A stretch of DNA of 35,942 nucleotides from a bacterium (GCA_030427825.1 JAUICO010000046.1:1-35942); one strand, 5' to 3'. Positions 1 to 9,560 are shown, numbered from the stretch's first letter. Numbers and translations are program-made. Notes: generated from the letters alone by a model not told the origin.

Positions 1-1
1 A

Positions 2-3000
2 TTCAGCTTCAGCCCGATCATCTTCTCTGAGGGCGCCGGCGACTACCTCATCGAGCTCGTATCGGTTGCTGACACCTCCGGGCTCACCAACGACAATCCG
101 GACCGCGTCTGCCTGATCCAGTATCGGCCGGAGGAAGAAGCTCCCTCATTTGTGCCCGGCTGCCCGGAGATTCAAAGCAGCGGTCTGGTGAACAATCAGA
201 GCTTCCCCATCGAGCTGACGTCGAGCTGCTTCGACCTGGATGGCGACTATGACTGCACTGTTTCGTACGAGCTGCAGAGCACGAGCGGCGACACAGCGCA
301 CACCTTTGACGTGCCTGCGCCGTCCCCTGAGCCGCTCTCGGTGACCGGCGTCGGCGGCAACGTTCCGTTTGGCGACAGCCTCGTTGTCACCGCCGACCTC
401 GCGACGTCGTGCGAGGTTGCTGCGATCTCCGTGTCTGTCGACATCGACACCGAAGACCGCCGCGACACGATCGTCGAGATTCTGAGCCCCGCCGGCCAGG
501 CCATCGCGCTCTACAATGAAATCGGCGCTACCGGGGCCGACTTGAAGGGCGCGTTCCCCTCGACCATCCCTGCAACCACCCCCCCGGACGCCTTCATCGG
601 CGAAGAGGCGCAGGGAACGTGGACTCTCGCGGTGACCGATGTGGGCGGCAGCAATGTCGTGCTCAATGCCTGGAGCGTGGACCTTCGCTGCGTTGCGCAG
701 GGAAGCGGCGAGATCGCGTACGGCGACGTAGCCGTCGGCGAAACCTATACGGTTGTGTTCACCGGCGTCAGCGACGCCAACGGCAACGAGAATGTGCTCG
801 CGAATCCGATCGTGTGCCCGGACACCTTCGAGGTGCGACCGGAAAACACGGACATTACCCCGCCGACGCCGAGCTTCGGCAACTGCCCGGACGACATTGA
901 GATCCGCGGCACATCCTTTGATCTGAACGTGCTCTGCGACGATGCGCCGGACAACAGCCTGCCCTGCGACATCGCGTACAATTTCCAGAGCCCGACTACG
1001 GCACCGGACACCGGCGTTCTGACAACCGACAGTGCCGGTTCAGCGAGCTACACCGTGAACTTCGCCGATGGCCCCGGTGAGTACACGTTCACCGTGACCT
1101 CAACGACAGACACCACCTCTCTGGCCAACGCAGAGGACACGCCGGTGTGCACGATCACGCACAACCCGGAAGCCGGCGCGCCTGAGGTCTTCGCCGCTGT
1201 CTGTCCGATGATCCCCGCCTCGGGCCAGGTGACTCCGGAGATGTTCCCTCTCACCGTGGGCGGGTCCTGTATTGATAATGCCGGCGACTACCCCTGCGAT
1301 ATCGCCTGGGAACTTCAGGGTGCCGGCGCGACGGTCGCCGACTCATTCACTACGAGCACACCCGCAGCGACGCCCTTTGGTGGCACAGCCACAGCGGACA
1401 CGGACATTCCAGACGCAGACCCGGCGGGCATCAGCAGCAGCATCAACGTAACAGACAGCTGTAGAGTGGGCGTGGTCGAGGTGGATGTGGACATCACCCA
1501 CACCTTCGTCGGCGACCTCACAGTCGCTCTGACGAGCCCTGCAGGTTTGCAGGTTCTTCTCAGCAACCGCTCCGGCGGTTCGGCGGACGATATCGTCGGT
1601 ACCTTCGGCGTTGACCTGGACTCCGACGAAAGCCTCGCGCTCCTCCTCGGCGCCGAGAGTGCCGGCGACTGGACGCTCACCGTGTCCGACGCCCTCACCG
1701 ACGACACTGGCACGCTCAACAGCTGGGGCCTGCGCATCCAGTGCGCCGCGTACGGCGAAGACAGCATCGCAGCCGGTGACCTCACCGAAGGCGAGACCTA
1801 CACCGTCGTGTTCACAGGCATTGCAGACTCAAATGGTCTCGATCGAGCCTTCGACCCGGCCATTGAGTGTCCGTCCTTCGAGCTCGTTCCGTCCGGAACC
1901 GATGTTCTGGCGCCGGTGGCCTCCATCGACAACTGCCCCACAGAGACACAGATTCGCGGTCCCTACAGCCTCAACATCAGCTGCGACGATTCGCCGGACG
2001 ACAGCCTGCCCTGCACCTTCGACTGGCAGATCAGCGGCCCCGGCGACACGGTCTCGGGTAACACAGACTCTGACGGAAGCGGTCTTGCTTCGCTTGATGT
2101 CGGCTTCGGCGACGGACCCGGAGACTATGTCTTCACCATCACCAACACCGCCGACACCGCCGGCAACGTAGATGCGTCGGAGTTCAGCTGCACCATCAGC
2201 TACGACCCGGACGTGAATCTGCCGACAGACCTGGCGGCCATCTGCCCGATGGTTCCGCCCTCAGGCATTGTGCGACCGGCCAATCTTCCGGTTGTGGTCA
2301 GCGCAGGCTGCGTGGACGCTGAAGGCGACTACCCGTGCACCGTGGACTACGAGCTGCGCGGCGACGACAGCTCGGTGCTGCAGCGCACGATCACGACAGA
2401 CGTGCCGGCCTCGGCTACCACGAGCGCGTCCGCTACACCGGCTGCAGCGATTCCAGATGCCAATGCTACGGGCATCACAGATTCGCTGGACATCACGGAC
2501 GCCTGCACAGTTGGCAGTGTGACCGTAGACGTCGACATCTCGCACGACTACCGCGGCGACCTGCAAATCGCGCTGACTTCACCCGTCGGCACGTCGGTCA
2601 CGCTGCGGTCGACGGACTTCGGCGACGGCGCCGCAGACCTTGTCGGAACCTTTGGCGACGATCTCACGACGGAAGGCAGTCTGGGGGCATTCGCCTCGGA
2701 GGAAGCCTCGGGAACCTGGACGCTCTCCGTCGTAGATAACGGCACCGGCGATGCAGGCACGTTGAACTCGTGGGGCATCAACGTCACCTGCGGGGCGGTG
2801 GGAAGCGACGATATCACAGCCGCCGACCTCACTGAGGGCGTCACCTACGCCGTAGTGTTCACCGGGTGGAGCGACAGCCAGGGCAACGCCTCAGCGTGGG
2901 CCGCAGACTACGAATGCCCCGACGACTTTGAGTACCAGCTGATCGACACTCTCGGGCCTGCGGTCACCTTCGCGAACTGCGACGGCGGCACAGTGAACGT

Positions 3001-4504
3001 GGACGCAGGGCCCTACGTCTTCGACATCGACTGCGACGACGAGTCCCTGCCCTGCACCTTCGACTACGAGTTTGCGGGCCCCAACGGCAGCATCGATACC
3101 GGGACGCTGCTCACGAGCAACGACGGCGACGCCGGATACGCGAGCCCCTTCGCACACGGCGCAGGCACCTACACCTACACGATCTCAACCGCGGCCGACG
3201 CTCTCGGCAATGAAGCGACCATCGGCGAGGCCTGCACGGTGGTCTTTGCGCCGACAGCCGGCGGTGACGAAGCGGCTCCGGTTGCGACGATTCCGGACTG
3301 CGCAGGCGGCACTCTCGAGATTACGCAGCCTGAGCTCAGCCTCGGCGTGACGTGTACAGACGCGGACGGAAGCTACCCCTGCGCGGTAAATTACCTGCTC
3401 ACCGACTCATCGGGTACGCTCGACGATGACGGCTTCGTCACCGACAACACCGGCGCAGGCATCTACACCTACGAGTTCTCAGGTGGTGGAACCTACACCT
3501 TCACCGTCGAATCGGTCTCCGACGCGGTCGGAAACACCGACGACGACGACGTCGTGTGTACGATCACATACACCCCGGTCCTCGTCGCACCGCGGGATCC
3601 GGTCCTGACCTGCCCCGTCGACCTGGTGGTCGACGGCAACCTGAGCATCAGCGTTACGTGTTCCGATGACGACGCAGCGTACCCCTGCAACTTCGAGTAC
3701 GCGCTCACAGACTCTGCCGGCGCGGTCGTTGATAGCAGCCCGCCGAACCTCGTCTCCAACGGCGCAGGCGAAGCGACCTACGCGTACGACATGAGCGGCG
3801 ACGAGGGTGGAAACTACACCTTCACGGTATCGCGAACCACGGACAGCGACGGGCTCTTCAATGAGGCCGTGGTGCAGTGCTCCTTCACCTACGACCCGCC
3901 GCCGGTCATCTTCTGCGGTGACGGAATCATCGGTGACGGCGAGGCCTGCGACGACCAGAACCCGGCCAGCGGCGACGGCTGTTCATCAGCCTGTCAGGAA
4001 GAAGCAGGCTACAGCTGCACGGACACAGAGCCGAGCGTCTGTACGCCCGCCTTCGTCGACAGCGATGGTGATGGACTCACGGATGAGGAAGAAGCCGAGA
4101 TCGGAACCGACCCGAACGACGCGGACACCGACGGCGACGGAATCGAGGACCTGGACGAGCTGACGAACGCCGCCGGCGCAACGGACCCGACCGATCCGGA
4201 CACCGACAACGACGGACTCTGCGACGGAAGCGTTGTTGTCGCCGACGTCTGCACTGGAAGCGAAACTGCCGAAGGGACGAACCCACTGCTGCCGGACACC
4301 GACTTCGACGGCGTCAATGACGGACAGGAGGTCGCCAACGGCACGGACCCGACGGTGTTCGATCTCACCGACGGTGTGGTCTCCGGCGACACGGTGGTCT
4401 CGGGCGGCCGCAGCTACGGCTGCGCTTCGACCCCAGCACCCGGCAGCGGATGGCTCTTCGGAGTTGCCGCTCTTGCCATGGGACTGATCCGCCGACGACG
4501 CTGA
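2..4504 (+). CDS. Giant secreted P-domain/TSP3 surface protein, 5' end missing
   Basis: The frame is open from the window edge ([16 protein letters not shown]...), so this is the last ~1500 residues of a longer protein. Three modules start with C-P-x-x-x-x-SG at nt 161, 1202 and 2243. Each carries Cys-paired Ig-like stretches (GDYPC...) and one proprotein-convertase-type P-domain ending in a (T/N)LNSWG-like motif (about nt 340-700, 1380-1745, 2470-2790). Further Ig-like units follow, then one CGDG...GEACDD...GDGCS cysteine repeat (about nt 3913-4032), then thrombospondin type 3 DxDxDG calcium-binding repeats (about nt 4060-4350). The C-terminus is [11 protein letters not shown], a hydrophobic segment and RRRR, which is a MYXO-CTERM-like sorting tail. 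It is probably exported and cell-surface anchored. P-domains are known from secreted peptidases, but no protease domain is visible in this part, so the catalytic function, if any, is unknown. Confidence 0.9.
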   Translation, partial: FSFSPIIFSEGAGDYLIELVSVADTSGLTNDNPDRVCLIQYRPEEEAPSFVPGCPEIQSSGLVNNQSFPIELTSSCFDLDGDYDCTVSYELQSTSGDTAHTFDVPAPSPEPLSVTGVGGNVPFGDSLVVTADLATSCEVAAISVSVDIDTEDRRDTIVEILSPAGQAIALYNEIGATGADLKGAFPSTIPATTPPDAFIGEEAQGTWTLAVTDVGGSNVVLNAWSVDLRCVAQGSGEIAYGDVAVGETYTVVFTGVSDANGNENVLANPIVCPDTFEVRPENTDITPPTPSFGNCPDDIEIRGTSFDLNVLCDDAPDNSLPCDIAYNFQSPTTAPDTGVLTTDSAGSASYTVNFADGPGEYTFTVTSTTDTTSLANAEDTPVCTITHNPEAGAPEVFAAVCPMIPASGQVTPEMFPLTVGGSCIDNAGDYPCDIAWELQGAGATVADSFTTSTPAATPFGGTATADTDIPDADPAGISSSINVTDSCRVGVVEVDVDITHTFVGDLTVALTSPAGLQVLLSNRSGGSADDIVGTFGVDLDSDESLALLLGAESAGDWTLTVSDALTDDTGTLNSWGLRIQCAAYGEDSIAAGDLTEGETYTVVFTGIADSNGLDRAFDPAIECPSFELVPSGTDVLAPVASIDNCPTETQIRGPYSLNISCDDSPDDSLPCTFDWQISGPGDTVSGNTDSDGSGLASLDVGFGDGPGDYVFTITNTADTAGNVDASEFSCTISYDPDVNLPTDLAAICPMVPPSGIVRPANLPVVVSAGCVDAEGDYPCTVDYELRGDDSSVLQRTITTDVPASATTSASATPAAAIPDANATGITDSLDITDACTVGSVTVDVDISHDYRGDLQIALTSPVGTSVTLRSTDFGDGAADLVGTFGDDLTTEGSLGAFASEEASGTWTLSVVDNGTGDAGTLNSWGINVTCGAVGSDDITAADLTEGVTYAVVFTGWSDSQGNASAWAADYECPDDFEYQLIDTLGPAVTFANCDGGTVNVDAGPYVFDIDCDDESLPCTFDYEFAGPNGSIDTGTLLTSNDGDAGYASPFAHGAGTYTYTISTAADALGNEATIGEACTVVFAPTAGGDEAAPVATIPDCAGGTLEITQPELSLGVTCTDADGSYPCAVNYLLTDSSGTLDDDGFVTDNTGAGIYTYEFSGGGTYTFTVESVSDAVGNTDDDDVVCTITYTPVLVAPRDPVLTCPVDLVVDGNLSISVTCSDDDAAYPCNFEYALTDSAGAVVDSSPPNLVSNGAGEATYAYDMSGDEGGNYTFTVSRTTDSDGLFNEAVVQCSFTYDPPPVIFCGDGIIGDGEACDDQNPASGDGCSSACQEEAGYSCTDTEPSVCTPAFVDSDGDGLTDEEEAEIGTDPNDADTDGDGIEDLDELTNAAGATDPTDPDTDNDGLCDGSVVVADVCTGSETAEGTNPLLPDTDFDGVNDGQEVANGTDPTVFDLTDGVVSGDTVVSGGRSYGCASTPAPGSGWLFGVAALAMGLIRRRR

Positions 4505-4539
4505 CTGATACGACCTCTCACGACCGTCATCGCACGTAC

Positions 4540-4590
4540 ACCGCCTGCCCCTCAGGCCCCATGATGGGGAACTGGGACGCAGGCGGTTTC
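4540..4590 (+). terminator. Inverted repeat after the giant P-domain gene
   Basis: A perfect 9-bp inverted repeat, ACCGCCTGC (4540-4548) and GCAGGCGGT (4579-4587), encloses a smaller GGCCCC/GGGG hairpin and ends in TTTC. It starts 35 bases after the stop codon. The T-tract is short, so intrinsic termination is likely but not certain. Confidence 0.55.
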
Positions 4591-4620
4591 ACTGTGTAGG
4601 GGCGGCTACAGGAGCTACGA

Positions 4621-5406
4621 GTGCGCATTTACTCATGGAACGTAAACGGAATTCGAGCCGCCGTCCGCAAGGGCTTTGTCGACTGGCTTGAGGGCTGCGA
4701 CGGAGATATCGTGGCGCTTCAGGAAGTTCGGGCCCTGCGCGAACAGGTACCCGACGAGCTGCTCGATGCAGACGGCTGGCATCACGAGTACCAACCTGCG
4801 GAGCGCAAGGGCTACAGTGGCGTCGGCCTCATCACCCGGTCTCCCGCCGAGTCGATCGCGACCACCCTCGGCAGCGACGAACATGACGCAGAGGGCCGGC
4901 TGCAGATCGCGCGCTTTGGGAAGCTCACAATTGCAAACGGCTACTTTCCCAATGGAAATGGAAAGAATCGGGACAACAGTAGAATTCCGTTCAAGCTGGA
5001 CTTCTATGCCCGTCTCTTCGACCGCCTACAGCCCCTCGTCGACGCCGGTGAACCGGTGCTGGTGATGGGCGACCTCAACACGGCTCATGAGGAGATCGAT
5101 CTCGCGCGCCCAAAGGAGAACGTGAACACCAGCGGCTTCCGCCCTGAGGAGAGGCAGGAGCTCACCCGATGGATCGACAGTGGATGGGTGGACACCTTTC
5201 GCCACTTCGAGGCCGACGGCGGCCATTACAGCTGGTGGAGCCAGCGGGGCGGCGCACGCGCAAGGAACGTCGGCTGGCGCATCGACTATATCCTCGCATC
5301 ACCGGCCGCGATGCCGTACGTGCGCGCAGCATCGATACACCCGGAAGTGCTCGGCTCGGATCACTGCCCGATCAGCGTTGATATCGACCCCGGACTGCTG
5401 CGCTGA
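4621..5406 (+). CDS. xth: Exodeoxyribonuclease III (AP endonuclease)
   Basis: 261 aa, the usual length for ExoIII/ExoA, which cuts DNA at abasic sites and removes 3' blocking groups in base excision repair. Exonuclease-endonuclease-phosphatase motifs appear in order: N-terminal SWNVNGIRAA, LQEVRA with the metal-binding Glu, YSGVGL, MGDLNTAHEEIDL with the catalytic Asp and Asn, GWRIDYILAS, and C-terminal GSDHCPISVDI with the catalytic Asp-His. LQEVR replaces the commoner LQETK, a conservative variation. The GTG start at 4621 is chosen because GGAG (4611-4614) lies 6 bases upstream and the protein begins directly with the conserved beta strand. It appears to be a single-gene unit, separated by 152 bases from the sulfur genes. 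Whether it is the xthA or exoA subgroup was not resolved. Confidence 0.95.
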   Translation: MRIYSWNVNGIRAAVRKGFVDWLEGCDGDIVALQEVRALREQVPDELLDADGWHHEYQPAERKGYSGVGLITRSPAESIATTLGSDEHDAEGRLQIARFGKLTIANGYFPNGNGKNRDNSRIPFKLDFYARLFDRLQPLVDAGEPVLVMGDLNTAHEEIDLARPKENVNTSGFRPEERQELTRWIDSGWVDTFRHFEADGGHYSWWSQRGGARARNVGWRIDYILASPAAMPYVRAASIHPEVLGSDHCPISVDIDPGLLR

Positions 5407-5434
5407 TGCCTCGCGCAATCGCGAAATCCTATTG

Positions 5435-5462
5435 TTGACTGATTTACTAAAGAACCTATAGA
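5435..5462 (+). promoter_or_regulatory. Promoter and shared sulfur-gene element upstream of SUMT
   Basis: TTGACT (5435-5440), 16 bases, then TATAGA (5457-5462) resembles a sigma-70 promoter. The 24 bases 5435-5458, TTGAC-N8-TAAAGAACCTA, recur with the same spacing upstream of the APS reductase gene on the other strand (9537-9560). The left part, TTGACT-GATTT, also fits the TTGACT-RWWWY start of IscR-type Rrf2 operators. Regulation by an Rrf2-like protein is inference only. Confidence 0.65.
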
Positions 5463-5523
5463 CGCGCGGTCGCTACGATCGGAATCGGGGCCGCGCCAGG
5501 CTCCGACCCGCCGCTGAAGATTG

Positions 5524-5538
5524 CCCGCCGACGGCGGG
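5524..5538 (+). other. Small hairpin in the SUMT leader
   Basis: CCCGCC-GAC-GGCGGG forms a perfect 6-bp stem with a 3-base loop, 20 bases before the SUMT start codon and just before its ribosome binding site (AGGA, 5548-5551). It may modulate translation or be incidental in GC-rich DNA. No known riboswitch consensus was recognised. Confidence 0.3.
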
Positions 5539-5558
5539 TTGCAAAGCAGGACAAGGCA

Positions 5559-6398
5559 TTGACCCGGGACAAGCAGGACAGCCAGGCCACCCGAAGCAGC
5601 GCACAAGGCGCCGGCACGGTGTGGCTCGTGGGCGCCGGACCCGGTGACCCGGAGCTGCTGACCCTGAAGGCGGCGCGCCTTCTGCGGCAGGCAGACGTGG
5701 TACTCTATGACAACCTCGTCCACGAGGACATCCTCTGCCTCTGCGAGCACGCGCACCGCGTGAATGTAGGCAAGGTCCCGGGCGGCAGGCGAACGCCGCA
5801 GGCGCGAATCAACGAGTTGCTGGCGCAGTACGCAGGCACTCACGCAACGATAGTGCGCCTGAAAGGCGGCGACCCCTTCGTCTTCGGCCGTGGCGGCGAA
5901 GAGGCCATCTACCTGCGGGAACGTGGCATCGACGTGCATGTAGTCCCCGGCGTATCAAGCTGTATTGCCGCGCCCGCCGCCGCAGGAATCCCGGTGACCC
6001 ATCGCGGGATCTCGACGCACTTCACGGTCGTCACGGGTGTCGGCAGTCGCGGGAGCGACACGCAGCTCGCAGCCGAATGGCGCCGTCTGGCCGACAACGG
6101 TGGCACACTGGTTTTCCTGATGGGGGTCGGTCGCCTTGAGCGCATCGTCGCCAACCTGATCACAGCCGGCCTCTCTGAGGAGACACCGGCGGCCATCGTC
6201 GCCTCGGGGACCCGCCCGGGCCAGGTTGTCGTCGAGGGCACCCTTGCTGATATCGCACAGAAGGCGCGTGTAGCCGCGGTATCAACGCCCGCCACGATCG
6301 TCGTGGGCGACGTCGTCGCGCTCCGCAACGAGATCTGCCGAGAACCCACTTCCCAGTCTGAGCCCGAGCCGGCGACCGGCGCCGCAACCCTGAGCTGA
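5559..6398 (+). CDS. cobA: Uroporphyrinogen-III C-methyltransferase (SUMT)
   Basis: 279 aa. It transfers two methyl groups from SAM to uroporphyrinogen III to make precorrin-2, the branch point to sirohaem and cobalamin. The tetrapyrrole methylase signatures are complete: VGAGPGDPELLTL (about 24-36), LKGGDPFVFGRGGEE (about 101-115) and PGVSSCIAAPAAAGIPVTHR (about 130-149). The TTG start at 5559 has AGGA 7 bases upstream. A GTG at 5619 would remove the 20-residue variable leader and is a possible alternative. No precorrin-2 dehydrogenase/ferrochelatase domain is fused, so this is the single-domain enzyme rather than CysG. The sulfite reductase gene follows 10 bases after the stop. This position implies that the enzyme supplies sirohaem to that reductase, although a role in cobalamin synthesis cannot be excluded. 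Confidence 0.93.
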   Translation: MTRDKQDSQATRSSAQGAGTVWLVGAGPGDPELLTLKAARLLRQADVVLYDNLVHEDILCLCEHAHRVNVGKVPGGRRTPQARINELLAQYAGTHATIVRLKGGDPFVFGRGGEEAIYLRERGIDVHVVPGVSSCIAAPAAAGIPVTHRGISTHFTVVTGVGSRGSDTQLAAEWRRLADNGGTLVFLMGVGRLERIVANLITAGLSEETPAAIVASGTRPGQVVVEGTLADIAQKARVAAVSTPATIVVGDVVALRNEICREPTSQSEPEPATGAATLS

Positions 6399-6408
6399 AT
6401 CAAGAGCT

Positions 6409-8058
6409 ATGTACCAGTACACAGAAGACGACAAACGAATCGTTCGCGAACGCGTGCACCAGTTTCGTGACCAGGTGGCACGACGCATCAACGGCAGGCT
6501 GGCAGAAGAGCACTTCCGCCCTCTCCGGCTGATGAACGGGCTCTACCTGCAGCGCTATGCGTATATGCTGCGGGTGGCGATCCCGTACGGGCTGCTGTCG
6601 TCGACACAGCTTCGTAAGCTCGCGTACATCGCGCGTCGCTACGACCGAGGCTACGGCCACTTCACGACGCGTCAGAACATCCAGTACAACTGGCCCAGGC
6701 TGCGCGAAGTGCCGGACGTGCTGAGCGACCTCGCCGATGTCGAGATGCACTCGATACAGACCAGCGGAAACTGCATCCGCAATATCTCATCAGATCACTT
6801 TGCAGGCGCAACCGCAGACGAGATCGAGGATCCGCGGCCCTGGTGCGAAATCCTGCGCCAGTGGTCGACCTTTCATCCAGAGTTTGCGTACCTGCCGCGC
6901 AAGTTCAAGATCGCTGTTTCCGGCGCCACGACGGACCGGGCCGCGGTGCCTCTGCACGACATCGGCTTGAAGCTGGTACGCAACGACGCCGGCGAGGTCG
7001 GCTTCCAGGTATTTGTCGGTGGCGGCATGGGTCGCACGCCGCTGATCGCGCCTGTGATTCGTGAGTTCCTGCCGAAGGAGGATGTGCTGACCTACTGCGA
7101 GGCCATCCTGCGCGTGTACAACCTCTACGGAAACCGAAAGAACAAGTTCAAGGCGCGCATCAAGATTCTCGTGAAGTCGCTGGGGGTCGAAGAGATGACC
7201 CGGCGCGTCGAGGGGGAGTGGGAAAAGATTCGCGGTACCGGCCTCAAGTTGACGCAGGAGGAGATTGACCGTGTCAGCGGCCACTTCACTCCGCCGGCCT
7301 GGGATGACTCCGCAGCGACGCGCGACAACGCTGTACAGCTCGCCGCAGAGAACGAAGCCTTCGGGCGGTGGTATCGACGCAACACCCATGCACACAAAGT
7401 CGATGGGTACCGTATCGTTACGATCTCGTTGAAGGCCGCCGACACACCACCCGGCGACGCCACCGACGAGCAGATGGACCTCATCGCCGATCTGGCCGAC
7501 GAGTTCAGCTTCGGTCGTATCCGCGTCACTCACGAGCAGAACCTTGTCCTTGCACACGTCGAAGGCGGACGGCTCTTCGCGCTGTGGCAGCAGCTGGACG
7601 CTGCCAAGCTCGCGACGCCTAACGTGGGCACGCTGACGGACATGATCTGTTGTCCCGGCCTCGACTTCTGCGACCTGGCCAACGCCGGGTCGATCGGAGT
7701 CGCACAGGCGATCACCGAACACTTCGACGACATCGATTATCTCTACGATCTCGGCGAGTTGAAGCTGAAGATGTCCGGCTGCATCAACGCATGCGGACAC
7801 CACCATGCCGGTCACATCGGCATCCTCGGCATCAACAAGGCCGGCGAGGAGTACTACCAGATCATGCTCGGCGGCTCCGCAGCCGATGACGCCTCGCTCG
7901 GCAAGTGGTTGGGACCGGCCATCGAGAAATCCGCCGTGACCGGTGCCATCGAGAAGCTTCTTGATACCTACGTCGCTGAACGAGATGAAGGTGAGCGCTT
8001 CCTCGACACCTACCGACGCATCGGGCCCAAGCCCTTCAAAGCCGCAGTCTACGCCTGA
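6409..8058 (+). CDS. cysI: Sirohaem sulfite reductase, ferredoxin-type (nitrite/sulfite reductase family)
   Basis: 549 aa. It reduces sulfite to sulfide with six electrons on a coupled sirohaem-[4Fe-4S] centre in the cytoplasm. Cluster ligands are visible as C415-x5-C421 (CCPGLDFC) and C458-x3-C462 (GCINACGHH). Sirohaem-pocket basic residues lie in TTRQNIQYNW (about 87-96) and RKFKIAVSG (about 164-172). The CPGLDFC/GCINACGHHH signature and the adjacent DUF934 gene match the Pseudomonas-type CysI group rather than the E. coli CysI/CysJ pair. No CysJ flavoprotein is nearby, so ferredoxin is the probable donor. Nitrite reduction is the main alternative, but the neighbouring APS reductase and DUF934 favour sulfite. 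AAGAG just upstream of the ATG serves as the ribosome binding site. Confidence 0.9.
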   Translation: MYQYTEDDKRIVRERVHQFRDQVARRINGRLAEEHFRPLRLMNGLYLQRYAYMLRVAIPYGLLSSTQLRKLAYIARRYDRGYGHFTTRQNIQYNWPRLREVPDVLSDLADVEMHSIQTSGNCIRNISSDHFAGATADEIEDPRPWCEILRQWSTFHPEFAYLPRKFKIAVSGATTDRAAVPLHDIGLKLVRNDAGEVGFQVFVGGGMGRTPLIAPVIREFLPKEDVLTYCEAILRVYNLYGNRKNKFKARIKILVKSLGVEEMTRRVEGEWEKIRGTGLKLTQEEIDRVSGHFTPPAWDDSAATRDNAVQLAAENEAFGRWYRRNTHAHKVDGYRIVTISLKAADTPPGDATDEQMDLIADLADEFSFGRIRVTHEQNLVLAHVEGGRLFALWQQLDAAKLATPNVGTLTDMICCPGLDFCDLANAGSIGVAQAITEHFDDIDYLYDLGELKLKMSGCINACGHHHAGHIGILGINKAGEEYYQIMLGGSAADDASLGKWLGPAIEKSAVTGAIEKLLDTYVAERDEGERFLDTYRRIGPKPFKAAVYA

Positions 8059-8066
8059 GGATGACA

Positions 8067-8549
8067 ATGAGAGTAATACGAGACCGAAACATCGTGAGTG
8101 ACCCGGTCACCCACCTCGCAGACGACGACGCGATTCCCACCGAGGGTGCGATCAGCGTGACCCTCGCACGGTTCCGCGAAGAGCTGGCGAGCTTGAGCAC
8201 ACGCTCGGCGAAGACCGGTATCCGCCTCGACGGCGACGACAATGTTCGCGAAGCAGCGGACCTTATCAAGGCCGCGGATTTCGTGGCGATGGAGTTTCCG
8301 AGATACGCAGACGGTCGATGCTACTCACAGGCGCGCATTCTGCGCGACCAGATGGGCTACACCGGTGAGCTGCGTGCCGTAGGCGACGTGTTGCGGGATC
8401 AGGTCTTCTACCTGCGCCGCTGCGGCTTCGACACCCTCGAGATTCGCGAGGACCAGCGCATCGAGGATGCGCTCGCGGCCCTCAACGACTTCACGGTTAC
8501 GTATCAACCGGCCGCAGACGTCGATCAGCCGCTCTTTCGCCGCAGCTGA
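8067..8549 (+). CDS. DUF934 protein of the sulfite reductase operon
   Basis: About 160 aa. It matches the DUF934 family, found almost always beside CysI/CysH-type genes. Conserved segments are FPRYADGRCYSQARILR and a following GELRAVGDVLRDQ with FYLRRCGFD. The molecular role is not established; an accessory or assembly function in sulfite reduction is usually proposed. Two in-frame ATGs exist, at 8061 and 8067. I prefer 8067 because GAGG (8057-8060) is 6 bases upstream and the protein then begins MRVIRDRNIV, like family members. The upstream sulfite reductase stop overlaps this ribosome binding site, so the two are likely translationally coupled. Confidence 0.85.
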   Translation: MRVIRDRNIVSDPVTHLADDDAIPTEGAISVTLARFREELASLSTRSAKTGIRLDGDDNVREAADLIKAADFVAMEFPRYADGRCYSQARILRDQMGYTGELRAVGDVLRDQVFYLRRCGFDTLEIREDQRIEDALAALNDFTVTYQPAADVDQPLFRRS

Positions 8550-8562
8550 GTGCCTGTGGATT

Positions 8563-8633
8563 GCGAGGCTCCGCCTCGCGCTCCGGCAGGGGTTTTCACC
8601 CCTGCACCCCACGGAAACTGCTACGCAGTTTCC
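8563..8633. repeat. Three consecutive hairpins between convergent genes
   Basis: Three perfect stem-loops follow one another: GCGAGGC-TCC-GCCTCGC (8563-8579), GCAGGGGT-TTTC-ACCCCTGC (8586-8605) and GGAAACTGC-TAC-GCAGTTTCC (8613-8633). They lie in the 160-base gap between the DUF934 gene and the oppositely oriented APS reductase gene. They could act as a bidirectional terminator or transcript-end stabiliser, and they resemble REP-like intergenic palindromes. No long T-tract follows. Confidence 0.7.
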
Positions 8634-8709
8634 TATTCGTGAGATGGGTTGAGGACCGCAGTCCGGTTTGCACCTGCTGCCCGGGGTTCGCTGCGTGAAC
8701 GCTTAACCT

Positions 8710-9474
8710 CTACAGGTTCGCCGAATCCGTAGACGCTCTAGCGTGCAGCCCGCATTCGCGGCTCGTCGGGTCCTCCCACCACCAGCGCCCTGCCCGGACG
8801 TCTTCACCGGGTTTGATCGCTCGTGTGCAGGGCGTGCAGCCGATCGACGGGAACCCGCAGTCGTGCAGCGAGTTATAGGGCACATCGTTGTCGCGAATGT
8901 GGTTCCAGACGTCGTCTTCGGACCAGTTCGCCAACGGGTTCAGTTTGTAGATTCCGCCATTGGGGACGTCGATCGTGACCCGCGGTGCGTCCGTTCGCGT
9001 GACACTCTGACCGCGGCGAATACCGGTCACCCAGGCGTCAGCTGTAGCGAGCACGCGGCGGAGGGGCTCCATCTTTCGGATGTTGCAGCACTCCTTCCGC
9101 GCGTCGACGGACTCGTAGAAGCTGTTCGGCCCTTTCTCCTGCAACATCGGCTGTAGGAGCTCCGTTCGCGGAGTGACGACCTCAAACTTGATGTCGTAAC
9201 GCCGTCGCAGACGCTCCATCACATCGTAGGTCTCCTGGTGCAGGCGACCGGTGTCCAGGGTGAATATCCTGGCGTTCCGATCAATCGATGCCACCAGGTC
9301 GACGAGAACCACATCCTCGGCGCCAAAACTGGAAGCGACAACCAGGCGGTCGCCCCACCGATCGAGGCCCCAGCGAAGGAGCTCGTCGGCGGTCGCGTCA
9401 GCCTGCTCGCGGTCCAGCGCAATTACTTCGGTAAAATCGGGAATCTTATTCTGCGCCATAGCCAAACCACTCAT
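8710..9474 (-). CDS. cysH: Assimilatory APS reductase (thioredoxin-dependent, 4Fe-4S type)
   Basis: 254 aa. It reduces adenylylsulfate to sulfite and AMP using thioredoxin. The PAPS-reductase fold has the P-loop-like SSFGAED (about 48-54), DTGRLHQETY (74-83), the RRGQS loop and the C-terminal ECGLH with catalytic C241. Paired cysteines C129-C130 (ECCNIRK) and C213/C216 (GCTPC) are the [4Fe-4S] ligands of APS-type enzymes. The substrate is therefore more probably APS than PAPS, which would make an APS kinase unnecessary for this step. The ATG at 9474 is supported by GGAGG (complement of 9481-9485) 6 bases upstream. The gene converges on the SUMT/sulfite reductase operon and shares its promoter element, so the two units are probably co-regulated. 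Confidence 0.93.
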   Translation of the reverse strand: MSGLAMAQNKIPDFTEVIALDREQADATADELLRWGLDRWGDRLVVASSFGAEDVVLVDLVASIDRNARIFTLDTGRLHQETYDVMERLRRRYDIKFEVVTPRTELLQPMLQEKGPNSFYESVDARKECCNIRKMEPLRRVLATADAWVTGIRRGQSVTRTDAPRVTIDVPNGGIYKLNPLANWSEDDVWNHIRDNDVPYNSLHDCGFPSIGCTPCTRAIKPGEDVRAGRWWWEDPTSRECGLHARASTDSANL

Positions 9475-9536
9475 GCCGCACCTCCACCGGGTGGACGCCT
9501 GAACACGACGCGCTGCGCATCGTCGCAGGGTGAGAC

Positions 9537-9560
9537 TAGGTTCTTTACCATTTTGGTCAA
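9537..9560 (-). promoter_or_regulatory. Copy of the sulfur-gene promoter element upstream of APS reductase
   Basis: Read on the minus strand this is TTGAC-N8-TAAAGAACCTA, identical at 16 fixed positions and in spacing to 5435-5458. It lies about 62 bases before the ATG. Within it, TTGACC-AAAAT-GGTAAA is a near-perfect inverted repeat that could be an operator overlapping the -35 hexamer. The -10 (TAGTCT) is weak. Confidence 0.65.

Noticed and set aside
5441..5558. Cobalamin or SAM riboswitch upstream of SUMT
   Set aside because: No B12 box or SAM-aptamer pattern was found. Only a small hairpin and a promoter are visible.
6790..8067. 425-codon minus-strand frame opposite sulfite reductase
   Set aside because: It lies wholly within the well-supported sulfite reductase gene and encodes no recognisable domain.
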